64,000 nucleotides of DNA from Tenebrio molitor (Eukaryota; Arthropoda; Insecta; Coleoptera; Tenebrionidae): positions 17,360,001 through 17,424,000 of the forward strand of contig NC_091054.1 in assembly GCF_963966145.1 (NCBI RefSeq), written 5' to 3'. Positions 10,513 to 21,334 of the stretch are shown piece after piece (the stretch's first letter is position 1; the number at the start of each line of letters is the position of its first letter). The position numbers and the translations under genes are program-made. Under the pieces are notes generated by a model. That model had not been told where the DNA came from. It worked only from the letters and a program-made list of their open reading frames with translations, and made no database searches.

Positions 10513-11900
10513 ACGTGTGATACACAAATTTTTTGTGCCGACTTCTGCGGATTTTTGGTAAATAAAAGTTAAACCACTTGTTACAATATTTATTAGAATT
10601 AAGAAAAAAATAACACAGCTGCATGACCCCGGTGCTTGACCCCGAATTAGTTACCCCGTTTTTTTTCTGTATGTGTCGTTCTACTTCATTTATACTACAT
10701 TGAGAGTGTAAAGGAATCGAACTTTATTTTATGTTTAGTCGGTAGATTATGAATTATTGTCCACATGTTGAGGACTTTGGTGCATTCTTAAGATTAGGTA
10801 ACTGCAACTGTCTTAATTGGTTTTTTGCATGATGTCGACCCCAACGAAGGGTCTTCAGTTCTATAATGGCCCGCCAATAAAGTGGGAGATTTTTGGTTTA
10901 TGTGAATCAGTTTAAAATTAAAGTTTGTTGAGGAAACAAGTTTTTGATTGTATTTTCTCCGATTCGCCTTACAGTTTATTGATCAAAAGTGGGATAATTC
11001 TTTATTAATTTATCAGAAGTGGAATAATTCTTTATTACACTTATCCATCCCTTTGTGCTCTACGCCGGACCAACAGCTAATTGAGAACAATGGACACTGG
11101 CGGCAGCTTCCCCCGACCGAGAGGAAGTCGCAAAGCGACGAATAATGAATTAAGATGTCCCTTTTTTTATAATATTTTTTTATAATAATAACCTAAACTT
11201 ATCGAGAGCACGTTTCCCCAATCGGTAAATGCAAGAAGATCACATGCTTCGCGATAAAGAATTTAATTCAAGATTCTAAAGAGTCACGTGGTCATCAAAT
11301 GCTCATAGAAAATAATATAATTTTTTATTTTAACGCGATAGTGAACTAATGTGAATAATTAAACCGCGAATACAATTTAAGTACAAGAATTAGAGAAATA
11401 ATTTACCCTGTAAATGTAAAGCACGTGGTCACAACATGGCTGCTGGAAGTACTGAACGTACCTCCGTCTACTTTGGAGATCAAACCCCGAGTGAATCAAA
11501 AAAGCCCTCTTTCCCGTTCCGTATTCCGTTTTATCATTTCTGGCGCACCCCACTTTCGCAACCCCTACTTGACTAAATTGACCAATCAGCTCGGTTCTAC
11601 TTTACGCCGATCGCGACACCTTTTCGATATCTCCAGAACTTTTGAAATTACTGTTTCCGTTTTCCACCATAATTTTAAATGTTTAAATTTAGACTTTTGT
11701 TAGGACCAGACCGAATGTACATAATTTGTTGTTGAATTAGAACTTTGAGAAAGAACACTAAATTACTGACTATACAATAATAAACCTCAACATCAAGAAA
11801 CAAACACATTTAAAAACGGAACAAACAAAATTAAACAGGAATACTGAATACTGAATTACTGACTCTATACAATAACAAAAATCAGCACCAAGAATTAGAC
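10513..11900. other. Unassigned, with a short two-unit tandem repeat
   Basis: Two units of about 30 bp sharing AATAATTCTTTATTA lie at 10980-11040. Sequence at 11425-11700 stays open but shows no domain. No element boundary with a target duplication could be set. Confidence 0.4.
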
Positions 11901-12060
11901 AAAATTAAAATGAAACAAACAGAATCAAAATAGAACAAACAGAATTAAAATGAAACAAACAGAATTAAAATGAAACAAACAGAATTAAAATGGAACAAAC
12001 AGGATTAAAGTGAAACAAACAGAATTACAATGCAACAAACAGGTTTAAAATGTAACAAAT
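11901..12060. repeat. 20-bp tandem repeat, eight units
   Basis: Eight consecutive 20-bp units of consensus AGAATTAAAATGAAACAAAC, each with up to about four changes, lie in perfect 20-bp register. Similar but more degenerate CAACATTAAACAA repeats occur within the solo LTR at 28827-30724, so this array may also belong to an LTR. Confidence 0.85.
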
Positions 12061-13050
12061 TAACCTTATTTTGAAACCTAAATTGGGGTTGAAACGCTGT
12101 TACGTAAGTGTCATGTCATGCAACTAAATTCCGTTGTTCTGCTACTTCTAAAAATTGTTCTACATTGGTTTGATTCCCCAAACTGTTCTAATTAATTCGT
12201 AATTTTCATTCTCCCTCTCTCTATCTCTCTCACTCACACCTCTGATTTCTACGAGTTACCTGGCTTTACCGTTACCGTGTTGTCCGTGTTTTCTATCGAC
12301 TCCCTTTCTACTTTGCTTCGTTACTTTTCTAACTAAAAGTGCAAACGATTCTAGTTATTTTCTACGATAAAGCGCTCTGTTTCTAATTTGCAATTCTCGC
12401 CCTTTAATTACAAATATGCCACAAATTTGAGAATGCTAAAAAAATAAATTAACCTAATGAACATTGCTTTGGTGGTTCTCTCAATTTGAAACGTGCTAAC
12501 ATCAAATTCATCAATTCAACCCCCCTGATTTTAACTGGACTCTCCAAATTGTCGAAAGAGTAAATTTTGCAATGTTTCTTTTCCCATGAAAACTGTTATC
12601 TTTATGTTGCGTTCGGACAGGACGCGTACTCGCATTTTCAAAGAAAGGTTGGCAGATTTCACTTGAGGAATTTGGTACCACTCTGGCCGACACGGCATCA
12701 ATAAAATTTACAACTGACCGGCTTTTCCGTCGCAAATGAACGGTATTTAAAACATTTCGTTGAAATTATTTTAAAAATTGAAATTATTAATTTATCGAAC
12801 ATATTCGGACCGTTACAATATTCAAGAAGTGGCTCAAAACAGTAAAACGTAATTTTAATTGATTAATTTTAGTTAAATATTGCTTCTTTGTAGTTTGTAA
12901 GTACGTTATTTTAAATAGAAAAACATTTTTAACGAGCCATGCACAGAACTGATTCTGACGCTTGACAAAATTCTGAAAACACATGCCAACCGAAACTGAT
13001 GACAATTCAAAATCCCTACTTTTACCGGACTAGGTCGGCAATAAAGTTAG
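12061..13050. other. Unassigned; carries a short dispersed repeat
   Basis: At 12791-12825, AATTTATCGAACATATTCGG and what follows recur with few changes at 40765-40795. This could be an LTR terminus ending TTACA, but no partner was found. Confidence 0.35.
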
Positions 13051-13071
13051 CATATTAAATAGAGTTGGCTC

Positions 13072-13140
13072 CATCCTGGTTCCTAGGGGCGTTTTTCGAT
13101 TGATAATTGGCTGCACTTTTATTGTCAAAATTGGTACTAT
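13072..13140. repeat. Solitary end of the P-like element family
   Basis: CCATCCTGGTTCCTAGGGGC and the following GATTGGCTGCACTTTTATTG match the right terminus of the element at 2590-3741 read inwards. Only one end is present. Confidence 0.6.
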
Positions 13141-13665
13141 TTGTGTTTAAATAAATTTGTTAATTATTAAAATGTTTCTAGAGTGAAAATGTAATTTTAA
13201 TATTTATTCATGAGCGCGAGCGAATTTGATTGAGAATCGCCCTCAAATGTCACATGATTTATATTGACAAATCACAACTCCGAATTATTTGAATAGCAAC
13301 CAATCACAATATAATTTACCTAGGGAAAAGTTTTTTCGGGCGATTCTCTTCAAATAATACGGTGAATTCATCATCTTCTGGGAATAATAGGAAAAATGTT
13401 CAAAAAAATCTATCTTAAATAGTGACTAGGAAAGAAGCAATTTAAACTGACCAATCCTGTTGTTGATGTTAAGTTACCTATTAATTAGTTTTCCTGCTTT
13501 ATTTGTAACTATGGATACGTTTCAAATGATGCATATGCATTGTTGGGTATCCGCATTGTTTGTGCAATGACGGACGTTTTTAGGTTATAGTATTTTTCAG
13601 GTTATAGTATTTCTGCTAGGTGTTCCCTATTGGGAAAACGAACTGCGTACTCCTGAGGAGCAACT
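13141..13665. other. Intergenic, nothing recognised
   Basis: No coding similarity seen. CTCAAATGTCACA and flanking sequence are not repeated elsewhere in the window as far as I can see. Confidence 0.4.
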
Positions 13666-13678
13666 GTGGCATTTTGGT

Positions 13679-13703
13679 CCGCCAGTTCTGGGAGACCCTG
13701 TAT
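13679..13703. repeat. Right-end remnant of the Tc1/mariner-like family
   Basis: GCCAGTTCTGGGAGACCCTG followed by TATA matches, with one change, the terminus of the elements at 15663-17798 and 21678-27434. No left end is present. Confidence 0.55.
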
Positions 13704-13704
13704 A

Positions 13705-13847
13705 TGGCCAGAAATTTTTTCTTGTAGTCCAACACTCGTGTTTGTCGCTCAAAATTACCCTCGGGCTGGCGCCCTCGTGTAATTTTCTTGCTACAAACAC
13801 TCGTGTGTCAGGACTGCTCGAAAAAATTTCCGACAATATATCTGGCC
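13705..13847. repeat. Bulged hairpin element, copy c
   Basis: TGGCCAGA and TCTGGCC close a palindrome with successive stems: AATTTTTTC/GAAAAAATT, AGTCC/GGACT, ACAC/GTGT, GTTTGT/ACAAAC, AAAATTAC/GTAATTTT and GGG/CCC. Between stems lie CTCGT, CTCG and TCGC bulges. It is the longest of the set and the clearest example of regular stems alternating with CTCG-type bulges. Confidence 0.7.
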
Positions 13848-14329
13848 CTTGGTATATTATATATGATAACTAGCTGACCCGGCGAACTTCGTACCGCCTC
13901 AGAATCAATAAATGTTGTGTTAACTTGTTAGGCGAATTAAATTAAGTTTTTTTATTAAGATAAAATGAACAATTAAAATGAATTGAAATTTAATGATTTA
14001 ATGCATACACAAACAAATTTAATACAGTTGGTTGCAAAAAAAAAACGGGAAACGAAAATTTTTCTAATGTAAATTTGGTTTTGCCCATTTTTCAATTAAT
14101 TGTCTACTCGACAATACCTATCAAATAATTTCTAAAAATGTCTGAATTTTGACTCTAATTCTAACCTATCTTTCGTAAGAAGGTTTCACACTATGAAAAA
14201 ATTGTAAAAGTGTGTCAATTTTATTCCGACAGTTCCCGTTTTTTTTTGCAACCAACTGTACCTTAATTTAATGCTAAGCACTACGCCCTCCGACGGAGAT
14301 TATTCATTCGTAATCACGTCACGTGATGT

Positions 14330-14668
14330 GTAATTTCTGCACGGATGTTGGCCTTCAGGTCTTGTAGGGTCCTTAGATGGTTGATATAAACGCGCGATTT
14401 CAAAAAAACCCATAAACAAAATCACAAGGTGCCGAATCTGGCGAGCGAGTTCTTTACTACAAATTGCCCCTTATTGAAGTGAAACTCCAGTTCTTCGTCT
14501 TGTCGCACTCCCGGTTTGTCTGAACGTAGTGACCCATGTAACAATTGATTTCTGGTTCGGGACACGACCCAATATTGAAGCGATTTCGGAAGGGTTGCGA
14601 TCATAGAATATCAGTTTGAAAAGTAGACCTCGACGGCAAACGCGGGGTCTCCATCTCCACTCTTCCAA
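14330..14668 (-). pseudogene. Mariner-like transposase fragments
   Basis: Minus-strand pieces include DRNPSEIASILG with VTWVTTFRQTGSATRRRTGV (helix-turn-helix part). Another frame, about 14330-14460, reads RSPDSAPCDFV and continues KDPTRPEG. In this family that region reads ARSPDLAPCDFFLWG followed by LQELK. The middle of the transposase is missing and the frames are broken. This is the DUF4817/DDE_3-like group of Tc1/mariner transposases, an assignment made from motif recall. Confidence 0.55.
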
Positions 14669-14689
14669 CCATTGAGGTAGTATTAACAG

Positions 14690-14906
14690 GAGGGAGCATT
14701 ATACCGTTAATGCTTTAGATGCGGTATCAGTCAACCACTCTTTGGTACCACTTTATGACTCTTCTCAAACTACGCGCAAGCGTTAGTGACACTGCTGGCC
14801 CTCTGCTGGGATCTTTCCACATGGTGCGCTCTGCATTTAGTACCACTTTATGGCAGTGCGCATTTACGCGGCATTTCCGCTTTTTTCAAATAGTGCTCCC
14901 TCCTGA
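14690..14906. mobile_element. Small inverted-repeat element
   Basis: CAGGAGGGAGCATTAT at the left faces ATAGTGCTCCCTCCTG at the right (one mismatch). Inside, GTACCACTTTATG occurs twice as a direct repeat. Non-coding; no clear target duplication. Confidence 0.45.
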
Positions 14907-15837
14907 CAACGCATGATGGCAGCTGACAGAGATAGGGAATAAATCTTTAAAACCACGGGACCACGGCTTCCGAATGAGACCACCCCATTACAGTCTGAAC
15001 GGCGCGCATTTCAAAAAAAAAGTTATGTTGTCGCACAACAATGCAAAAATAGGTAAGAGTAATACGTGTTGATCACCATTGATCACACTTGGTGTCAAAA
15101 CTCAGCTGACGTTAAATATCAATTAAGTTCAATGCGCGCACAATGACAGATGACATAACCTTACAAAATGAATTTTCTTCATAATTTTTTTTTCGTTAGT
15201 TATTCGATGTTTTAATAGTTATTCTGCTAATTGGGGCGGAGACAAATCCAACAATGTGTAACACAATAAAAATCATTGGTGTGAGCTCGTGACACATGTC
15301 GAGTACTTTTGAGGTTATATGAAATCACTGAATTAACTGAACGATCAAGTTATAGACCGGGGTTGAAAATTATTGAATTACTAATATCGCTATTAAAAAA
15401 TAGGGGTTGATGGTAGAAGGGTGAAAATTTAGGGTTGTATGTATTTTTTAATGCCACATAATAAAAAAATAAAAATAAACAATTTTGTCCAAAAAATTAA
15501 AAAAAACTTTTTGGGGTGGACCACCCTTATCACTTAGGGGTATAAAAACTAGATAACAACCTATTCTCAGACCTACTGAATATACATATAAAATTTCATC
15601 AAAATCGGTCAAGCCGTTTCGGAGGAGTATGATAACTAAAACTGTGACACGAGAATTTTATACAGGGTGTCCCAGAACTGGCTCCCCAGAGAAAACAGGC
15701 ATGTGCCGACAACAAAAGAGACTCTAAATTGAGTAAAATAAATTTATCCAACATTCAATAGTAATATCGTGTTTTACTAGTTAGTTTTAATTGAGTAAAC
15801 TGGGCTATAACTAGTCTGTTGTTTTAACCCACGTTGC

Positions 15838-15909
15838 CATTTGCACCGTGGGTTATAACATACATAACCCACGTTGCCATTAGCACCGTGGGTTATTAAC
15901 GTTCATAAC
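15838..15909. repeat. Two tandem ACCCACG hairpins
   Basis: AACCCACGTTGCCATTTGCA and AACCCACGTTGCCATTAGCA are each followed by CCGTGGGTTAT. Each unit is itself a small hairpin (AACCCACG with CGTGGGTT). They precede hairpin copy d in the same insertion. Confidence 0.7.
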
Positions 15910-15971
15910 CCATCGGGAGCAGAATTTCATCAATAATGTCATTATCTAAAAATTTTGGAATATTGGATAAA

Positions 15972-16106
15972 ACGTTGTATGGCATACGTGGGTTATTAAG
16001 TACTACCCACTCGAGGTAATAACCTACTCGGGCAAGCCCTCGTAGGTTACAAATACCTCTCGTGGGTAATATCTTAAATAACCCACTTATACCATAAATA
16101 ACTATT
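15972..16106. repeat. Bulged hairpin element, copy d
   Basis: Starts AACGTTGTATGGC and ends CCATAAATAACTAT, like copy a, but the stem is different. GTGGGTTATT (15988) pairs with AATAACCCAC (ending 16087). TACCCAC pairs with GTGGGTA, GGT with ACC, TAACCTAC with GTAGGTTA, and GGGC with GCCC. CTCG-type bulges separate the stems. Confidence 0.7.
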
Positions 16107-16389
16107 TCTGCTAGCTCAAATTACCGAGTTATAAAGTTTTTAATTTCACCAATCCCGGAAGCTCGTCCTCAGGTATTACTAAAAAATCCGATCGGTTGCT
16201 AAACAACAACAAAAAATCTATGATATCGCACAAATCAATCAAATGTTTGGGCAACTGGAATTTTGACGTTTTCCGATATAAAAATTCGTTGACGTTTATC
16301 TGTCATCAACATCAAGACTTGACAATTGCAAAAGATAACTTCAAAATAAAACAATAAAAATGGCGATTCTAAAAAGAACCATTTATTTA

Positions 16390-17480
16390 AGTAGGTAATA
16401 ATGTTAAAGCAGATGTTCGAAATGACCACCATTCATTTGTATGCACAATTGTGCTCTACGTAACAAACTTCTTGTAGTAGCGTTAGTTATCATTTCTTCA
16501 GTAACTAAAACAAAAGCCTCCTGAATTCGAACTCTCAGATCAGCCTCTGAATTTATGGGCCGCCGATAAATGATTCAGATCTGGAGACCTGGCAGGCCAA
16601 TGATGCGGTCCTCTTCGACCGATCCAGCGCTGTGGATATTGGTTATCCAAAATTTCCCGAACGTTTCTGCTAAAATGTGGTGGAACACCATCATGTTGGA
16701 ACCAGTCATTTATGCGATAAGCAAGAGGTACAATTTCAAGTAAATTAGGTAGCTCCGTGCCAATGAACTGAGCATATCTTGCCCCCGTTAATCTTGCGGG
16801 GAATTCAAACAGTCCAATCTAGAGCAGGTGATTGGGAATTTTAACAAATGGAAGGATCCACCACAATTATACTTGCCAAACGATCGCCCAATAGCCCAGT
16901 CCACAAATTAACAGAAAACCTATGTTGAAAACGTCTGGGAAATAATTCTCTTGGATTTTCGTCTGCCCAGATATGAAGGTTGTCATAATTGGAACAACCT
17001 TACCGGCAAAATAGCGACTCATCAGAAAACAGTATCCCTGACAAGAAGTGTGGAGCATCGTTTTGGTTTATTAACCATAGACAAAACTCTCGCCTAATTG
17101 GATAATCCTCGGGCAGAAGATGTTGTACTCGTGTATAGTGGTACGGATGCCTCCTATTATCAGCTAGAACTCTCTGCACGGAACTCTTGGATAAACCCAT
17201 TTCACGAGAAACTGTTCGAATACTCCGGGTGCCGTCTTCCTCAAAGACATTCAATACGGCTTCCTCGTGTTCGACAGTCCTTACATTTCTTGAAGCACCC
17301 CCAACTTCTTCGAACTGGCTGCATCTGACCCGAGCGATTAATTTCAGGATTGTTTTATGATCCGGATGACTTTGTCTTTGTGGAAATTGTTCACGGTACA
17401 ACCTTACTGCTTCACGTCCATTATTCCCACATCGTTAAAAGTAAGAATCATATCTACGTACCCAGAGGAAGAATACATGT
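16390..17480 (-). pseudogene. DUF4817/DDE_3-type transposase, broken
   Basis: Minus-strand pieces in order are YREQFPQRQSHPDHKTILKL (DNA-binding N-terminus), EEDGTRSIRTVSREMGLSKS with VQRVLADNRRHPYHYTRVQ, then DYPIRREFCLWLI and LFSDESLFCR, which carries the first catalytic aspartate of DDE_3 transposases. The later catalytic region and the C-terminal RSLLRRAQLCIQ with HFEHLL are separated by stops and shifts. A complete enzyme of this group would be about 350 residues. This copy cannot make one, but its ends could still be mobilised in trans. Confidence 0.75.
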
Positions 17481-17800
17481 TAAATGATACACTTGAATTA
17501 AATATCGCAGCGAAATTGTATAACAAATGTCAAACTGACGTAAACAATCATTCTAATAAATGTAGTGGACCAAATCTAATGGACAGAATTATAGAGGTTT
17601 ACGGATAAAAAGGAAACCCAGGCAACGCAAAATTGCGATTATTCCACCTTAATGATGCTCAACTCTGATTGGTCAACTTCAGAATGTCTTTTCTCGGTTA
17701 TCATTTGAGATAGGACCTTTTTTCTTCAAAATACACGTTAATATATTCGCCCTAAGGCTCCCTTTTTTCTCTGGGGAGCCAGTTCTGGGACACCCTGTAT

Positions 17801-19198
17801 ATTAGATTGAATTCGGATCTTAAGGTCCCTCATGAGGCTTCGCTGAATTAAGGCCTAAATAATAATAATATTATTATTAATCTATTATAAAATAAATGGA
17901 AAAATACTTAGAAAAATGAATGTATAGGTATGTAGAGGTGTCTCAGAGTTGCGAAAAAGCTCCATAACTTGTTTGTTATTAAAGGTATCAACTTCTCTTT
18001 TTTTTAGATGATAGCTGCGTTTCTACTGCACACTCGGAAAATATTGCGGTATATATACAGCGTGTCCCAATATTATAAAAACACTAAATTTATGTTTTTT
18101 TAAAAGGAACCTAGCCAGTTTGAGTGCATTTTTGGATTCAATGCTAAATTATGAATCAAATCTATAGGGGTCGTTTATACTTATCTGCCATCGTTTTTGA
18201 TGGCACTTTATTTACCAGAATTTCGAATTGCACGGGTCCGTTCGAAAATTCGTACCTTCCAAATCATTGCACATAAACTAAAATGATTGACGTTGTTTGA
18301 TTCCTGAATGTTTGCCGCATCTGCTGTACTGAATAACCTGCTCAATCGCATATGGCTACTGCGATTTTTTAAATATAACACACTAAAAATGTCAAAAACT
18401 CATTTTTTCAAATGGCACGCCGTATTTATTATTGCACTGGTCGAACGCTCGATCATCGAGAGGATACATTTTTCATCCCCTCCCGAAGGGGTCGGGCTGC
18501 TGAGGATTTCCAGAGCCTTTTCAACCACACTGACGGGAAGATTCGGGATGGGTACGGTGAGGATGTGTGTGGAAGGAAGGTGGTAGGTACTGCGAGGTTG
18601 ATACTGAGACAGCATTCGCCTTATTTGTGATATACAGGGTGGAACAAAAGTATCAAATATTGGCTGTAACTTTTTAATTTGACAATTTATGAAAAAATGT
18701 TTAATATAAAAGTTGATTGGTGTATTATCCTGCATCATCTGGTCTTTCTAGTTTGTTCCTATCTTCTTTTGTTTCGCTGCTATGGCAACCAACTTTGGTT
18801 TTTTAAATAGCACCCATACATTTTTTGTGTGATTTTCAAATAAGCGTATCTTTCTGTATTCATAAATACAGTTTTGCCATTATGGGGAAAAGGAATAAAA
18901 TTTAAAAAAAAAATAAACAAAGGTGATAAAATTAACTTACTAAGTAATAAAATGCAATATCAAGAATGCTATGGAAATTTGACAATTTTTGTTGAACGTC
19001 ATGCATGATAATAAACCGAGTAATAAACCAAACAATTTTTATATTTAATTTGAAAAATTATGAAAAAATGTTTATGCTGCCGCTGAGGCTTATGGCCTTT
19101 TCAGGAGAGTGGAAATTAATTTGAATTTAAGTGTAGCAAAAAAAAAGTTCTCTATTAATAACTCGTTATAACTCTATATAATTTTAAAGGCTTAATTG
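17801..19198. other. Unassigned, with isolated transposon ends
   Basis: TACAGCGTGTCCCAATATTA (18058) and TACAGGGTGGAACAAAAGTA (18633) look like left ends of TA-type transposons, but no matching right ends were found in the window. A GC-richer patch at 18470-18600 stays open on both strands without a recognisable product. Confidence 0.4.
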
Positions 19199-19784
19199 CT
19201 AGGGGGGTAGTGGAGTGCGTCTGGGTGGTGGTCCTGGATCAGTTCCGGCCGCGGTTGGGTCCATGGTTGGTGTCCTCTTGGTCCTGTGGGAGCTTGGTGA
19301 CCTGAAACAAATGTTAGTGGGGAACAGGAATTAAACTATTACACATTTTATTTGGTTCATTTCTCCTCAGATATTCCCACTTTTTTAAAACTGTATTCCA
19401 TTTTAACATCCAAGAATTTATATTTTTTAAATCGTTTATTGTATTTATTATTTATATTTATTTTTTTCGTTTCTTTATTCACAATTTTACTTCTCTAAAC
19501 TCAAGCTTTTATTCCTTATTTTCACTATAGTATTTTTACGCCGAAAGAAATATTGACTAAAATCATAAATCACACCAACAAAGAAACAGATCTTAAAGCA
19601 CCCCATCCGGTAATTTATGGTTGGGGTGTTAAATAACCTCAGCCAAATATTTGGTGGAACCCAACGGGCAAAAGTGACGGTTTCTTACCTGTTGGTGTAT
19701 GTTTTACGACCCAAAGGGGCCGGCCATAAAGAAAACTTTAGTTGTCCCGATCGGGGTGCGGGACGGGAGAGAAAGACGCCAAAA
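19199..19784 (-). CDS. Possible spliced minus-strand gene fragment, unknown product
   Basis: Two blocks join in frame across a well-formed intron. The donor CAG|GTAAGA is at 19688/19689 and the acceptor TTTGTTTCAG is at 19302, so the intron is 387 bp. The upstream block (19689-19784) starts after another acceptor-like TGTCCCCACAG. The joined frame is basic and proline-rich and ends DPGPPPRRTPLPP before the TAG at 19199. An upstream AATAAA and a GC-rich leader could alternatively mark an LTR and primer region of a retroelement. No known domain; I rate it a weak gene candidate. Confidence 0.3.
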
Positions 19785-20714
19785 CTGTGGGGACAACACA
19801 ACATTTATTGATCCTTTTTACAGGGGCGGCTTGCCGGGGTCCGGTACCTCGCAGGGTGCGGTACTATTTGAGCACCGGTCGCTCCTCGCTTGGACGTTCG
19901 ATCTTGTCGATTCGGTTCAGTGGGACCGAGAAAAGTGGACTCGATGAGGACCGTACAAGTGAATGGCTGGTGGTATGGCCGCCTGGCGGAGTTCCTCCGG
20001 AGTCGGGGCTCGCTCCCTGGCCGGCGTGGTGCCCTGTGGTGCCTCCACGAGGTGGTGCGGGTCTGATGGTTGACTGACCGGGAGAATCCGGGGAAAATCT
20101 GAAGAGACATAGGCCTATTGTCTGAAATGGCAATTTTTGAACACAGGTTGCATTTAATTTTTTGTTGGAAATGAACTTCTCACTAAGATTCGTACAAAAA
20201 AATATGATTTTGCAAAAAAAAAATCTTGGGTCTTAATGGGTTAAACTTCATTTTTGCTCCTCATAACATAATATACTTTTTGGTAATTTAGGGAATTTTG
20301 TGACTGTTGGTGACACTTTTATTTCAAAGTTAACATTTACAGTAAAACTTTAAATTTGAATTTAGTGTCATTTTTTGCAAGTGAAATTGCAATTAAAGAT
20401 AAATTGCCCAGAAATACGGCAAATAGCAGAGAGTAACACAGTAAATTTGCTGCCGGCAATGTGTGTTACCAACTGAAAAAATTTCTACATGTCGTGTGTT
20501 AATAACTTATTCACTTTGAATGCGTTAACAGCTTTGTTAAAACAGCAAATTAGAAGAACAAATTTCGACGTTTGGCCTTCCTCGTGTCGTCACACGGCTT
20601 GTGTTCTAGATTAAGGCTGGGACTTTCTTAGATTTTGGTATTCGAATAGTTATTCGAAAATTCGAATAATTCGAATAAGTACGATTCCAAGCCTTATTCT
20701 GGCCAATGCCACTG
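19785..20714. other. GC-rich block and AT-rich spacer, unassigned
   Basis: 19800-20080 is clearly GC-richer than its surroundings and is open in several frames on both strands, which composition alone explains. TTCGAATA-type repeats at 20640-20690 (ATTCGAATAGTTATTCGAAA) resemble subterminal hAT repeats, but only one end is visible. Confidence 0.4.
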
Positions 20715-20866
20715 GCCAGAGGAATCTAAGGCAAAATTAATTAGGTATATCAGTTATATTAGTTTATTATTGTCCGATAACCCTTTCTCTCCCAGTACAA
20801 AATTATCATCCTTGGGAGGCAAAGAGACAGAGCGGATAGAATACAGAATAAGCTTACAATTATGTT

Positions 20867-21256
20867 TTAGTTTAGATAACAATAATTGTATGTTATTGTT
20901 GTTGACAATAACAAAACTTTACGTTCGGGACATCCTGTTGAATTGGTACAGGCTGTAGCTTTGTAACAGTTGGTTGAGTCAGTACATGTTATGGCTTCAA
21001 AACAGTCTTTTGAATTTGTACACGTCATGGCTGTATTACAGTTTGTAGACCCAGTACATGTTGCAGCCTCGACACAATTTTGAGAATCGGTACACGTTGC
21101 TGCATTTGGACAGTTTCCACAACCAGTGCATTCTGTTGTACAACTAGTACAATCAACACCCCCAGTGCATTGACAATAACATTCGGTACACAAACACATA
21201 ACTATAACTGCTATTAGAAACCAGTTTTTTGTAAAATCACCCATTTTAAATGCCAT
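20867..21256 (-). CDS. Tenebrio-type antifreeze protein gene 2, with lost stop codon
   Basis: 129 codons from the ATG at 21256. Residues 1-28 form a signal peptide (core WFLIAVIVMCLC), and the mature protein starts QCTGGVDCTSCTTECTGCGN. Five regular 12-residue coils follow (TCTDSQNCVEAA, TCTGSTNCNTAM, TCTNSKDCFEAI, TCTDSTNCYKAT, ACTNSTGC). Their T-C-T rows form the ice-binding face, and the cysteines pair within coils. The usual end CPGH-stop is altered: the position of TAA in gene 1 is AAA here. Translation therefore runs on for a 17-residue tail, KVLLLSTTITYNYCYLN, after CPER. The tail adds a cysteine and hydrophobic residues, and could impair folding. The frame, signal peptide and promoter are otherwise intact. 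It would be secreted to haemolymph to lower the freezing point. Confidence 0.9.
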   Translation of the reverse strand: MAFKMGDFTKNWFLIAVIVMCLCTECYCQCTGGVDCTSCTTECTGCGNCPNAATCTDSQNCVEAATCTGSTNCNTAMTCTNSKDCFEAITCTDSTNCYKATACTNSTGCPERKVLLLSTTITYNYCYLN

Positions 21257-21327
21257 AGTTCGGTGTATTGTTGTTATTTATCTTACTGTTTACTTTGATC
21301 GACTGCTGAATTCTGCTCTACGCTCTA

Positions 21328-21334
21328 CTATATA
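21328..21334 (-). promoter_or_regulatory. TATA box of antifreeze gene 2
   Basis: TATATAG on the minus strand lies 72 bp before the ATG, followed by TAGAGCG and GCAGAATTCAGCAGTC as in gene 1. Confidence 0.55.

Larger units (their letters stand above)
13872..15662 (+). mobile_element. Dispersed arthropod-type repeat, interrupted
   Basis: The left end reads GCTGACCCGGCGAACTTCGT, and the right part reads AAATTTCATCAAAATCGGTC followed by CCGTTTCGGAGGAG and ACGAGAATTTTATA. I recognise both as signatures of a repeat common in insect genomes whose class I cannot name with certainty. Its last bases continue beyond the element at 15663-17798 (TATTAGATTGA at 17799), so that transposon landed in this repeat. 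A decayed mariner-type fragment and a small inverted-repeat element lie within it. Confidence 0.5.
15663..17798 (-). mobile_element. Tc1/mariner-like transposon (DUF4817 type), element 1
   Basis: Ends CAGGGTGTCCCAGAACTGGC and its complement are flanked by TA (15661-15662 and 17799-17800). The inverted repeat continues through CTCCCCAGAGAAAA. The coding strand is minus, so the transposase starts on the right. A roughly 360-bp insertion of hairpins (about 15745-16106) is absent from the equivalent position of element 2 (near 27345-27360), which fixes it as secondary. Confidence 0.85.

Noticed and set aside
11901..12060. A CRISPR-like array
   Set aside because: Units are contiguous 20-mers without spacers, in a beetle genome.
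18308..18738. Open frames on both strands around 18.4-18.7 kb
   Set aside because: No domain, no splice context and no homologous copy in the window; overlapping frames suggest composition.
19699..20133. Overlapping open frames on both strands in the GC-rich block
   Set aside because: Four frames are open at once, which local base composition explains. No domain and no consistent start.
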